Source: Marinobacterium profundum
Lineage (GTDB): Bacteria > Pseudomonadota > Gammaproteobacteria > Pseudomonadales > Balneatricaceae
Assembly (NCBI RefSeq): GCF_001528745.1
Contig: NZ_BCNS01000083.1
Span: forward strand, 88,983 to 152,982
Direction of reading: 5' to 3'
DNA length: 64,000 bases
Part shown: positions 1-8,004 of the stretch, in pieces
Position numbering within the stretch: position 1 is the stretch's first letter
Layout of the letters: the number at the start of each line of letters is the position of its first letter
Notes under the pieces: generated by a model
Seen by the model: the letters and a program-made list of their open reading frames with translations, nothing else
Told to the model about the DNA's origin: nothing
The model's database searches: none
Position numbers and translations under genes: made by a program

Positions 1-3000
1 CGCCAGACCCAGCCCGGTCCCCCCAAAGCGGCGGGTAGTGGAAGCATCGGCCTGTTTGAAGGCAGTGAAGAGGCTGGCCTGCGCCTTTTCGCTCATGCCG
101 ATGCCATTGTCGACCACTTCCAGCAGCACCCGCACCTGCTGCTCCGTTTCCTTCTCCAGCGAGATTCGAACCGACACCCGACCGCCGTCGCCTTCGCTGG
201 AAAACTTGATGGCATTGCTCGCCAGATTCAGCAGCACCTGGCGTATGCGCAGCTCATCCCCCAGCAACTCCTTTTCCAGTCGCGGGTCGGTAAACATGCG
301 CAGCTCCACGCCACGGTTGCTGGCCTGGTTATCCACCATGGCACAGCACTGCTCCACCATCGCAGTAATGGAAAAGGGCGCGGGGTCCAGCTCCAGGTGA
401 CCGGCTTCGATTTTGGAGAAATCCAGAATGTCGTCAATGATGCTCAACAGTGACAAACCGGATATGCGAATCAGATCCACCATACCCTTCTGTTTGGCTT
501 CCAGCCGGGTCTGTTCCAGCACATCGACCATGCCAATGACGCCGTTCAGCGGAGTACGTATCTCATGGCTCATGGTGGCCAGGAACTGGGATTTCGCCTG
601 ACTCGCCTGTTCGGCGCCCTGCTGTGCCTGCTGCAACTGCTCGGTACGCGCCAGCACGCGCTGCTCCAGCTGATCATTCAACTGCTTGAGCGCAACTTCG
701 GCCTGCTTGCGCAGGGTAATATTTTCGTGGGACAGCACTATTCGCAGGGCACCCTCACCCACCCGGAAACAGCTGACCTTGCACAGGAACCAGTGCTGCT
801 CATCGGCACTGTGACAGGCATATTCAAAAGTACCCTGCTTCCGTGTCCCCTGCATAACCGCCTGAATCAGCAGCGCTGCCTGGGTGCCCTCTTTCTCTGC
901 CGGGCCACAAACACTGAAATAGTTCACGCCGCGGCTAATCGGCTGACTCTGGCGCCAATTGTTTTCTACAAAGGCACGCCAGGACTCGTTGCAGGTAATC
1001 AGGCCGCCATCGGCATCCAGCACCACTATATGCACATTGAGGGCATTGATCAGCGCTCGCATAAAGCCTTCACTGCCTCGCAGCTGAGCCGTACGGGCCA
1101 CAACGCGCCGCTCCAGAGTGGCGTTGGCCTCATGCAGCTGCTGCTCGCTGGCCTTGAGTGCCAGCTCGAGCTGTTTCTTGTCGTGGATATCGGTGTGGGT
1201 ACCGGAAATATACAGTGGCTTGCCGCTTTCACTTCGACTCAGAGCACCGGCACTAGTGCGGATCCAGCGCCAGTCACCGCTGGATGTGCGCAGCCGGTGA
1301 TCATGTTCGTAAACTTCGCACCGTCCCTGCAGCAGGTCATCCATGGCCTGTTCCAGCATCGGCTTGTCGTCCGGATGTACCAGATCTGCCCAGGTCTCGT
1401 AGCTGTGCTCCAGCTCCTCCAACCGATAGCCCAGCATACTGGCCCAGCAGCCGCTGTACTGAATTTCGCCTCTGACCAGATCCCAATCCCAGAAGCCAAG
1501 CCTGCTGCCATCAATAATTCGCTGCAGCCTCGCCTTGGCCTGGGTCAGCTCAGCGGTACGATGGGCCACTTCGTGACGCACCCGCGCCTGTTGCCCTGCG
1601 GCAAGAAAGGTAAGCAGGGTCGCGAACAGCGCCGCCAATACCGCCGCCACCAGGTAGACTTTCACACTGGCACTCTGCCCCGGCCGCCAGGGTGTCAGTG
1701 ACCAGAGTTCCAGCAGCAGGTCCTCGCCCTGGCCTGCGTGCAACTGCTCGGTCCAGTCGGGCACACTGTCCGGCGGAAGCTGTCGTTCAAACAGCACCCT
1801 GGAAGCCTGCGCGGAGGCCAGACTAAAGCGTACCCCAACCGCATCACCCGTCAGCGCCGTCGCGGGCTCCAGCGACAGCGCACCCACGGCAAAGCCTCGC
1901 ACGCCGGCGCGGCGCTCTTCGAGGCTGGCACTGCCGACGTCCAGGTCCCTGCGGTATACGGGCACAAACAGCAAACGGCCATCCCCGGATTCCACCTCTG
2001 GGCGCAGCACCAGGGCCTGCTGGCCGCTCTGGGCCGCACTCATCAGGGCCGCGTTCAAGCCTGCATTGGCACTAAAATCCAGCCCAGCCTGAACCCTTTG
2101 TGCAGCGGGACCCGCAGCATACTGCAGTCTGAAGCGATCTCCTTCGGTATTGGGTTCGACCCAGCCGAGCCAGAGCACACCTTCTGCACTCAATGCTCTC
2201 TGGGTAAACTCGCTGAAGCTAGCCGCGGTTGCGCCACGGCTCGATGCAACATAGGCCGCCGCCATCATGACGGCATGCTCCTGGCCAGCATAGAGGCTGC
2301 TTAACCGGGCGCTCAGCTCCTGTCCGCGAGCCGTCAGATCCGCCTGTACTTCTAGCTGTTCACTGCGCGCCAGCCAGTAGTAGCCGCTCAGCACCAGAGC
2401 CACTGTAAGTAGCGGCAACATCAGCACCAGGCCCGCCCGCACCTGCTGGTGACGCCGATACAGCACCCAGGCCATGATCAGCGGCATGATCAGCAGAACA
2501 CCAAGACTGTCGCTGGCCCACCAGCTGAACCAGATTCCGCTTAGCGCTGAACTATCCACGCCGCCAAAGCCAAAGCGCGCCGCCGTTGCAATACTGGCGG
2601 ATACCAGGCAAACCACAGGTACCAGCAGTATCGAGGGGACCAGTAGCGGGGTCTGGTCATAGTGCCGGATAAGCCCCCGATATAGGGGCTGCAGCACCCT
2701 GGCACCAATCACCGCCTGCAGCGTAGCGCCCAGTGCCGTCGCCATAGCGACGAGCAGGGGTGGCAGGTTGCCAGGGTCGCCCAGCAAACTCAGGCCAAGC
2801 ACCCCAGATCCAAAAGCCCCCAGTGCAATGCCCGGCCAGCAAGTTCGGCCATACATCAGCAGCGCGCCTATCGACAGGCCTGCCAAAGGCCAGATAAAAG
2901 CCACCACTGAGTCCGGTGACAGAAAGCGCAGCGCCAGCTGCGCCAGGGTCACATAGATCAGTGCAATGGCGAGAATCCGCGCAGGGCGCGGCCAGCTGGC

Positions 3001-3087
3001 AATGGAGCAGGCAGACAATGGCCTGGCCGCCGCGGTTTGGGCAGTGTCGGTCTGGGCAGAATCCGGGGAGTTTGGGGGTTGGGTCAT
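1..3087 (-). CDS. MASE1-CHASE-PAS-PAS hybrid-type sensor histidine kinase (C-terminus cut by window edge)
   Basis: Membrane sensor kinase that autophosphorylates a histidine and passes the phosphate to a response regulator. The frame stays open from ATG 3087 to base 1, giving 1029 residues with no stop, so the C-terminus (rest of the ATPase domain, perhaps a receiver) lies outside. Visible order: about eight hydrophobic segments of MASE1 type (roughly residues 30-230), a periplasmic CHASE-like domain (about 250-410), another membrane segment, two PAS domains (about 520-650 and 665-780), a coiled coil, HisKA with [10 protein letters not shown] (phospho-His 841), then HATPase with the N box (NLASNAIKF), DNGIG and GGTGLGLA. 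The response regulator gene ends 51 bases upstream on the same strand, so the two are probably one operon. The ligand is unknown; CHASE domains usually bind small molecules. Confidence 0.9.
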   Translation of the reverse strand, partial: MTQPPNSPDSAQTDTAQTAAARPLSACSIASWPRPARILAIALIYVTLAQLALRFLSPDSVVAFIWPLAGLSIGALLMYGRTCWPGIALGAFGSGVLGLSLLGDPGNLPPLLVAMATALGATLQAVIGARVLQPLYRGLIRHYDQTPLLVPSILLVPVVCLVSASIATAARFGFGGVDSSALSGIWFSWWASDSLGVLLIMPLIMAWVLYRRHQQVRAGLVLMLPLLTVALVLSGYYWLARSEQLEVQADLTARGQELSARLSSLYAGQEHAVMMAAAYVASSRGATAASFSEFTQRALSAEGVLWLGWVEPNTEGDRFRLQYAAGPAAQRVQAGLDFSANAGLNAALMSAAQSGQQALVLRPEVESGDGRLLFVPVYRRDLDVGSASLEERRAGVRGFAVGALSLEPATALTGDAVGVRFSLASAQASRVLFERQLPPDSVPDWTEQLHAGQGEDLLLELWSLTPWRPGQSASVKVYLVAAVLAALFATLLTFLAAGQQARVRHEVAHRTAELTQAKARLQRIIDGSRLGFWDWDLVRGEIQYSGCWASMLGYRLEELEHSYETWADLVHPDDKPMLEQAMDDLLQGRCEVYEHDHRLRTSSGDWRWIRTSAGALSRSESGKPLYISGTHTDIHDKKQLELALKASEQQLHEANATLERRVVARTAQLRGSEGFMRALINALNVHIVVLDADGGLITCNESWRAFVENNWRQSQPISRGVNYFSVCGPAEKEGTQAALLIQAVMQGTRKQGTFEYACHSADEQHWFLCKVSCFRVGEGALRIVLSHENITLRKQAEVALKQLNDQLEQRVLARTEQLQQAQQGAEQASQAKSQFLATMSHEIRTPLNGVIGMVDVLEQTRLEAKQKGMVDLIRISGLSLLSIIDDILDFSKIEAGHLELDPAPFSITAMVEQCCAMVDNQASNRGVELRMFTDPRLEKELLGDELRIRQVLLNLASNAIKFSSEGDGGRVSVRISLEKETEQQVRVLLEVVDNGIGMSEKAQASLFTAFKQADASTTRRFGGTGLGLA

Positions 3088-3138
3088 CGTCCTTGCCTCG
3101 TCATAGCGCGCAGGGGCGCGCCAACAGCGGTTTCAGGG

Positions 3139-4320
3139 TCATGCCATATGCAGCAGGGTACTGATTTTTTTCAGTAAAACGGCCTTGTCGAAGGGCTTGA
3201 CCACGAAGTCACAGGCACCGGCCTTAAGACTTTCCACGACCACGTCTTTTTTGCTGTGTCCGGTGATCATGACCACCGGAATTTTGCCAAAGGATTCAAT
3301 GGCCTTGATGCGGCGCGTGGTTTCAATGCCACTGAGGTCCGGCAGACTTATATCCATGAAGATCAGCTCGGGTCGGCGGCTGCGTATGGCCGCCATTGCC
3401 TCCTGGCTGGACACGGCAAACATCAGCTCCACAGCGGCATCCTTGAGCAAGCGCGCCACCAGCTTGTGCTGAAAAGCATCGTCATCCACCACCAGCACCA
3501 GCGGCTTGCGCGACTTGGTGAGCTGTTGCAGTTCACGCACGGACTCCATTTCAGGCGCCAGATCCCGTCGAAACTGTTCCGCCCAGTCGCTGACTGGCTG
3601 CAGGGCACTGGACGCTGTGCGCAGATGCCCGTCGATTTGATCGGTCTGCAGGCGTGCAAACTCGGTCTGCAACAGATCCAGCACCGACACATCCACAGCC
3701 CCCTCGGCCTTTCGCAATTGCTGCTGCCCCTGGGGCGAGAAGCGGGACGCAAATCCATCCAGCGCCAGACGAATATCATCGCCGGACTTTTCCACCACCT
3801 GCTGCCCCGATGCGATCTGTTCACTGCCCTGGGTAAGACTCATCTCCAGCAACGCCTCGAGCCCGGCTATACGCCGTGACTGGGCAGCAAACTCACTGGT
3901 GGTCGGCGTCTCGGACTCATTCAGCGCCACTTGTCGCAGTGCATGGTGCACCTCCATCCCCAGGCGGGTGGCGTCATACCCCAGCGGCCAGAAGAGCACA
4001 TAGCTTGAAAAGTGATCTTTCTTGCACAGGCTGTACACTTCCTGTAACTCGGCCTTGTTGCACAAAATCAGGGTTCTGTGGGGATGCGCGTGGGCGCGGG
4101 AACTGAGGCGATAGAGCCCCAGATAGTAGCTTTGAGCACGGGCCAGTGTCGGAAACGCCAAGACCAGAACGGCGGGGCTGTGCTGCTCAAAATCCGCCAC
4201 CGACTTGTCTGGATCGGTGGAAATAAACACCTGTTCAAATTCCTTGCGCAGCAGCTCACGGACGATATTCGCATCATCCACGTCTTCGGCGGCAACCAGA
4301 ATAATTTTATTAGCGCTCAT
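3139..4320 (-). CDS. Double-receiver response regulator without DNA-binding output
   Basis: A 393-residue protein. The C-terminal CheY-like receiver is intact: acidic cluster VDDD (about 279-281), phospho-acceptor Asp 323 in FMDISLPD, Thr 353 and Lys 375 in VKPFD. The N-terminal 130 residues resemble a receiver fold, but the acceptor position reads VLVLAFPTL, with no Asp, so this looks like a pseudo-receiver. The helical middle (about 145-265) could be an Hpt-like or dimerising linker; I could not identify it. No HTH, GGDEF or EAL output is seen. The start at 4320 (MSANKIIL) is preferred over the longer frame from 4377, whose extra 19 residues look unlike a protein start. It sits directly upstream of the kinase gene and is the likely partner. 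Confidence 0.85.
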   Translation of the reverse strand: MSANKIILVAAEDVDDANIVRELLRKEFEQVFISTDPDKSVADFEQHSPAVLVLAFPTLARAQSYYLGLYRLSSRAHAHPHRTLILCNKAELQEVYSLCKKDHFSSYVLFWPLGYDATRLGMEVHHALRQVALNESETPTTSEFAAQSRRIAGLEALLEMSLTQGSEQIASGQQVVEKSGDDIRLALDGFASRFSPQGQQQLRKAEGAVDVSVLDLLQTEFARLQTDQIDGHLRTASSALQPVSDWAEQFRRDLAPEMESVRELQQLTKSRKPLVLVVDDDAFQHKLVARLLKDAAVELMFAVSSQEAMAAIRSRRPELIFMDISLPDLSGIETTRRIKAIESFGKIPVVMITGHSKKDVVVESLKAGACDFVVKPFDKAVLLKKISTLLHMA

Positions 4321-4831
4321 GCGGCATCGTCTCGCAGGGCTTTGAATGTACAAGGAAAGATAACACGCGCGCAGCACCGGTCGATAAAATGAATACCAGA
4401 AAACCGACCTAAACAGACAGGAAACCCTGCCAGTACGGGCTATCCGGAAAATACAGAAACATATTCAGAAATACTGAAACAGCACCCAGGACTCCAAGTC
4501 CGCGCACCATCTGACGGTGGATAGCAGCCGCTAATCAACTGAACTATTAACCCGGTGGACAAATAAGTTCCCTCCCTATTTGTCCGTCACGCCAGAATTC
4601 TTTAGCTTAAAAGAATGGGCGCAAGTGCATGGACTTGCTGGCCTTCTTGGGGGCGAAGAGATGGCGTTCGCATTGGCCTGCGGCCAATGATGAAGCAGGG
4701 ATAAGTAAATAAAGCAGAAAGGAAATACATCGGTATCGCACTATCAGCAGCATTACAGGGCTGCAATACCGTTAAAACAATCGAGACCATCTCCGCCAAG
4801 AGCCAACACCCTTGAGGCGTTTGGCGCGAAA
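4321..4831. other. Intergenic stretch with dispersed repeat copy A, no protein gene
   Basis: No convincing coding region. The first 200 bases downstream of the regulator start are A-rich and probably hold its promoter (read leftward). 4543-4702 is a dispersed repeat, and the remainder lies just 3' of the tRNA gene. An apparent 65-codon frame on the minus strand (4602-4799) runs through the repeat and looks spurious. Confidence 0.6.
4543..4702 (+). repeat. Dispersed palindromic repeat, copy A
   Basis: One of three related elements of about 160-180 bases in the window (the others are at 5093-5252 and, inverted, at 25641-25820). Order of parts: CCGGTGGACAAATA facing TATTTGTCCG, then GTCACGCCAGAA, an inner segment with GCGCAAGTGCATGGACTTGC, then GCATTGGCCTGCGGCCAATG, then ATGAAGCAGGG. 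Compared with copy B, this copy has a longer inner part (AGCTTAAAAGAATGGGCG) and lacks the last half of the terminal palindrome. Copy C shares the long inner part. No transposase is encoded. Confidence 0.8.
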
Positions 4832-4907
4832 TGGTCTCCCCGCAGGGACTCGAACCCCGATCTAAGCCTTAGGAGGGCCTCGTTCTATCCAGTTGAACTA
4901 CGGAGAG
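4832..4907 (-). tRNA. tRNA-Arg (anticodon CCT)
   Basis: Read on the minus strand this 76-base segment folds as a tRNA. Acceptor stem CTCTCCG pairs with CGGGGAG (one T-G pair), followed by discriminator A and an encoded CCA end. The anticodon arm is AGGCC-CTCCTAA-GGCTT, giving anticodon CCT, which reads AGG arginine codons. The T arm has GGTTCGAGTCC. It is a single gene, lying between direct repeat copies A and B. Confidence 0.95.
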
Positions 4908-4987
4908 ACATAAAGTCAGCGCTGCGTACGGCGCCAGGGCGACTTGTTTGCAGCGCGGGGAATGCTATTGCATTCGCCCTGCGGCGT

Positions 4988-5018
4988 CAACCAATGCAGC
5001 GCCCCGCAGCATTGGTTG
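4988..5018. repeat. 10-bp perfect inverted repeat upstream of tRNA-Arg
   Basis: CAACCAATGC (4988-4997) and GCATTGGTTG (5009-5018) are perfect complements around an 11-base loop. There is no T-run, so this is not an ordinary terminator. It lies 80 bases upstream of the tRNA 5' end and could form a cruciform or be part of a repeat element. Function unknown. Confidence 0.6.
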
Positions 5019-5092
5019 AGCGGCCCTGTAAACTATCAAGATCACCTGCACGGGAGCGCAGTACCCCGACAGGGGTGATTCCTGAATGTCGT

Positions 5093-5252
5093 ACTATTAA
5101 CCCGGTGGACAAATAGGTTCCCTCCCTATTTGTCCGTCACGCCAGAAAAACTAGCGCAAGTGCATGGACTTGCTGGTTTTTCTGGCGTTCGCATTGGCCT
5201 GCGGCCAATGATGAAGCATCCCTGCTTCATGTATTAACCCGCCGGGTTAATA
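5093..5252 (+). repeat. Dispersed palindromic repeat, copy B
   Basis: Direct copy of the element at 4543-4702. The first 55 bases match almost exactly (one clear change, AAGTTCC to AGGTTCC). The inner segment is shorter (CCAGAAAAACTAGCGCAAG). The 3' end is more complete: ATGAAGCATCCCTGCTTCAT followed by ATTAACCCGCCGGGTTAAT, both near-perfect palindromes. Together with copy A it brackets the tRNA-Arg gene. Confidence 0.8.
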
Positions 5253-5318
5253 TTCATAAAAAGTTCCCGTCCGCTGCGCCAAAAGTTGAGAATAGTTCAA
5301 TTCATTGTTGAAATCTAA

Positions 5319-5337
5319 ATAATAACGATTATCATTG
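5319..5337. promoter_or_regulatory. Putative Fur box upstream of exbB
   Basis: On the minus strand the segment reads AATGATAATCGTTATTATT, a close match to the Fur consensus GATAATGATAATCATTATC. It lies about 50 bases before the exbB start. Iron repression by Fur would suit the exbBD-tonB-receptor-piuC genes downstream. The site is seen in sequence; its function is inferred. Confidence 0.75.
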
Positions 5338-5386
5338 GCAACACTATTTCAATTACTGATCGTCGGAGCTCAAGGTGGAATCCTCA

Positions 5387-6253
5387 ATGGAGACAGCAAC
5401 AACGCCGCTAATGCAGGATGCAAATGTAACAGGTGACCCGATAGCGGCCTCCTCCACTGTGAACGCGGCTTCCGACACACAGTTGACTGCCGATACCAGT
5501 GCCAGCGTACTGAACCCAGCGGACGCCACAGGCTCGCTGAGCACAGAGCTGCCCCTGGCAGATCCGACCGCCCTGCCCGCGAGCTTTCTTGATCAGCTGC
5601 AGCAGTTTCTCAACGTCGGCGGGCCTGTCGTCTGGATACTGCTCGGCTTCTCCGTTATTGCCCTCAGCATAGTGCTGCTCAAAATCTGGCAGTTTACCCT
5701 GCTGCGCCCCGAGTCCAGCCCGCGACTGGAATACAGCCTAGGGCTCTGGCGCGCCTCCCGCACCGACGAAGCTCTGGAGGGACTCAAGGGCCAGGGCCCC
5801 ATATACGAACTGGTAGCGCTGGCCATGGTCGGACTGCAAAACGGCGGCGATACGCCTCTGCTGCGGGATGAACTTGAACGGGTTGCAAGCCTGCGCCTGA
5901 ATCAGCTACGGGCCTTTTTGCGCCCACTTGAAGTCATCGCCATGCTCAGCCCGCTGCTGGGCCTGTTGGGTACCGTACTGGGCATGATAGGCGCATTCCA
6001 GCAGATGGAAGCCGCCGGCAACCAGGTCGATCCATCCGTGCTGTCCGGCGGCATCTGGCAGGCGCTGCTCACCACCGCCGTAGGTATAGCCGTTGCCATC
6101 CCGGTGACTCTGGCTCACAGCTGGCTGGAGCGTAAAACAGAGCGCGTCGCCGCCCTGATGAGCGACTCAGTCACCCGGGTCTTTACCAGCGCCCCGGCAC
6201 TGCAATACCGCGCCGCCAGTGACGACAGCGAGGCACTGCGCCGTGCGGCTTGA
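5387..6253 (+). CDS. exbB: ExbB proton-channel subunit of the TonB energising complex
   Basis: A 288-residue MotA/TolQ/ExbB family inner-membrane protein that forms the proton channel energising TonB. Three membrane segments are visible at about residues 79-101, 184-205 and 222-246, with the family core LSPLLGLLGTVLGMIGAF and a conserved TM3 (TTAVGIAVAIPV). About 70 polar residues precede the first membrane segment, longer than in E. coli ExbB but common in other gammaproteobacteria. Start: ATG 5387 has AAGGTGG eight bases upstream; GTG 5375, with CGGAG before it, is an alternative. First gene of an overlapping exbB-exbD-exbD-tonB operon under a Fur-like site. Confidence 0.92.
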   Translation: METATTPLMQDANVTGDPIAASSTVNAASDTQLTADTSASVLNPADATGSLSTELPLADPTALPASFLDQLQQFLNVGGPVVWILLGFSVIALSIVLLKIWQFTLLRPESSPRLEYSLGLWRASRTDEALEGLKGQGPIYELVALAMVGLQNGGDTPLLRDELERVASLRLNQLRAFLRPLEVIAMLSPLLGLLGTVLGMIGAFQQMEAAGNQVDPSVLSGGIWQALLTTAVGIAVAIPVTLAHSWLERKTERVAALMSDSVTRVFTSAPALQYRAASDDSEALRRAA

Positions 6254-6635
6254 TCTGACTCTGCCTGCGCGCCGGCGCGCAATCAGCCTGACACCGCTGA
6301 TTGATGTCGTCTTTATCCTGCTGCTGTTTTTCATGCTTTCGTCCACTTTTACCCAGTGGCGACAGCTGGATCTGGTCGTCCCAGGCACGGGCGCGGCAAC
6401 GCCACCTGTACTGCATGAGGTTAGATTACTGTCCGGGGACGGTCGTTTTCAGCTCGATGGCATGGAACTGAGCCTGCAGGACAGCCAGGGGCTGACCCAA
6501 CAGATCAGTCGGCAGAAAGATGACCTTTTTGTGATCAGTGCCGACAGCGGCATCGCAACCCAGGCGCTGATCGGGCTCTTGGATGCCCTCAAAGCCGCTG
6601 GCGCACGGCAGCTGTCACTGGCGCACACACCATGA
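6243..6635 (+). CDS. exbD: ExbD/TolR-family subunit with intact transmembrane Asp
   Basis: A 130-residue single-pass inner-membrane protein pairing with ExbB. It has a short basic N-terminus (RLDLTLPARRRAIS), the family signature LTPLIDVVFILLLFFML with the proton-carrying Asp, and a periplasmic domain. GTG 6243 is chosen because it gives the usual ExbD N-terminus; it overlaps the end of exbB by 11 bases. GTG 6219 is also open in frame. The stop overlaps the next ATG (ATGA), so translation is probably coupled. Confidence 0.88.
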   Translation: MRLDLTLPARRRAISLTPLIDVVFILLLFFMLSSTFTQWRQLDLVVPGTGAATPPVLHEVRLLSGDGRFQLDGMELSLQDSQGLTQQISRQKDDLFVISADSGIATQALIGLLDALKAAGARQLSLAHTP

Positions 6636-7063
6636 AATTTGCAGCCCAGACCAGCCCCCGTGCAAGGAACCGGGACGACAACCTGATTCCGCTGATTAAC
6701 GTTGTGTTTCTAATGCTGATCTTTTTTATGGTGGCCGGGAAGATAAGCCGCTCCGATGCCATTGCGATTGATCCGCCGGCATCGACAAGTGAAACAACGT
6801 CCCGCAGCGAAGAGCCGATTAATATTCTGCTTTCAGCGACAGGCGTGATTTACATGGATGATATGGAACTGGAATCCGAACAATTAACCCATGCCGTCAC
6901 TACTGCGCTTGATAACAGCCAGGATCCGCAGGCACTCTCGATATTACTCAAGGTGGATGCCGCAACACCGGTGGATACCTTGCTGCAAACCCTGGCGCAG
7001 ATAAAGGCCGCCGGCATGCTGAAAGTATCACTGGCGACTAGGATGGCGGGGCACCCGGCATGA
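6632..7063 (+). CDS. Second ExbD-like subunit, transmembrane Asp replaced by Asn
   Basis: A 143-residue ExbD/TolR-family protein: basic start, DNLIPLINVVFLMLIFFMVAG, then a periplasmic domain of about 100 residues. The residue matching the proton-translocating Asp of ExbD (LIDVVF in the preceding gene) is Asn here (codon AAC). It could not carry protons by the accepted mechanism alone, so it may form a mixed dimer with the first ExbD or act structurally. It overlaps exbD by four bases upstream and tonB by four bases downstream. Confidence 0.87.
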   Translation: MKFAAQTSPRARNRDDNLIPLINVVFLMLIFFMVAGKISRSDAIAIDPPASTSETTSRSEEPINILLSATGVIYMDDMELESEQLTHAVTTALDNSQDPQALSILLKVDAATPVDTLLQTLAQIKAAGMLKVSLATRMAGHPA

Positions 7064-7863
7064 TTCGCTCGCACCACTGGATGCTTGCCCTTGGTGTTGC
7101 CCTGGGCGTACACCTGCTCACCCTGGGCCTGGTGCTGGCTCGCGAGCCCGCCGAAGGTGCCCGCGCCCCCGGCGAGCAGGGTATCGAGATTGATCTTGGC
7201 ATGCTCGGTGATCTGGGTGCCCAGGCGCAGAGCCAGAACGCAGCCAAGGCCGAAGAAGCTGTCGAGACGCCTCAGTCTGAGGCTGAAAAGCCCGTTGCCC
7301 AGCCTTATCCGGCGCCTGAAGTAGAAGCGGAAGCAGTGGAGCCTGAAGCTGTCGTTGCGAAGCAAACACCGGCAGTCACCGTCAAGCCAAAGCCCAGGCC
7401 ACAGGCAAAACCCAAGCCCGCACCGGTGACAGCAAAGCCCGCAGCCACAGATCCTGCGCCAGCTACAACCCCGGCGCCTGCGCAGCTGAGCAGCGATGAT
7501 GGCACGGACAACAGTGACAGTCGCCGCATGACCACCGGCAGCCAGAATGCACTGAGTTCCGGCGGTAATCCAGGCGCCGAGCAATCCTACTATGCATTGA
7601 TCGCCGCACGCCTGGCACAACACAAACGCTACCCGATTAGGGCCCGTAAAAAAGGCGAGGAAGGCACCGCGCGACTGTTTTTCATACTCGACCGCCGCGG
7701 CAGCCTTGTTGAATATCGTCTGAGTGAAAGTTCCGGTTTTAAAAGCCTGGACCGTGCCGTTATTGAGATGCTGAAAAGCGCGACTCCGCTGCCGGCATTC
7801 CCGGCGGATATTAAAACGGAAACGCTCACAATTAATATCCCGGTGGCTTTTTCAATTAACTAA
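7060..7863 (+). CDS. tonB: TonB energy-transducing protein
   Basis: A 267-residue protein that transmits the proton motive force to outer-membrane receptors. The N-terminal signal anchor (about residues 8-28, MLALGVALGVHLLTLGLVLA) carries the Ser/His-type segment. A long Pro/Ala/Lys/Glu-rich periplasmic spanner (about 60-150) follows, then the C-terminal TonB domain (about 175-267) with YPIRARKKGEEGTARL and the SLDRAVIEML region. It starts within the stop of the second exbD (ATGA). The receptor gene follows 141 bases later. Confidence 0.93.
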   Translation: MIRSHHWMLALGVALGVHLLTLGLVLAREPAEGARAPGEQGIEIDLGMLGDLGAQAQSQNAAKAEEAVETPQSEAEKPVAQPYPAPEVEAEAVEPEAVVAKQTPAVTVKPKPRPQAKPKPAPVTAKPAATDPAPATTPAPAQLSSDDGTDNSDSRRMTTGSQNALSSGGNPGAEQSYYALIAARLAQHKRYPIRARKKGEEGTARLFFILDRRGSLVEYRLSESSGFKSLDRAVIEMLKSATPLPAFPADIKTETLTINIPVAFSIN

Positions 7864-8004
7864 AAGCTCAGCTGCCGATTAAGGTTCCAAAAAGCTATTT
7901 CCTGTAAAGCGGGCTGAGATTTCAGCCATAAACAAAACCCCAGGCATGGCTGCCCAGATCGCGGTGGCCGGGTATTTCTGTGCCTATTTTCAAGGAAAGC
8001 AACA

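Larger units (their letters stand above)
4908..5386. other. Intergenic stretch: tRNA promoter side, hairpin, repeat copy B, exbB promoter
   Basis: No protein gene. Upstream of the tRNA is a strong inverted repeat (4988-5018). Repeat copy B fills 5093-5252. From 5253 to 5386 the DNA is A+T-rich with a Fur-box-like site at 5319-5337, as expected for an iron-regulated exbB-exbD-tonB promoter. Confidence 0.7.

Noticed and set aside
4321..5386. tRNA-linked integrated element (genomic island)
   Set aside because: No integrase, no att-like duplication of the tRNA 3' end was seen, and neighbouring genes are housekeeping-like; only the repeats are mobile-looking.
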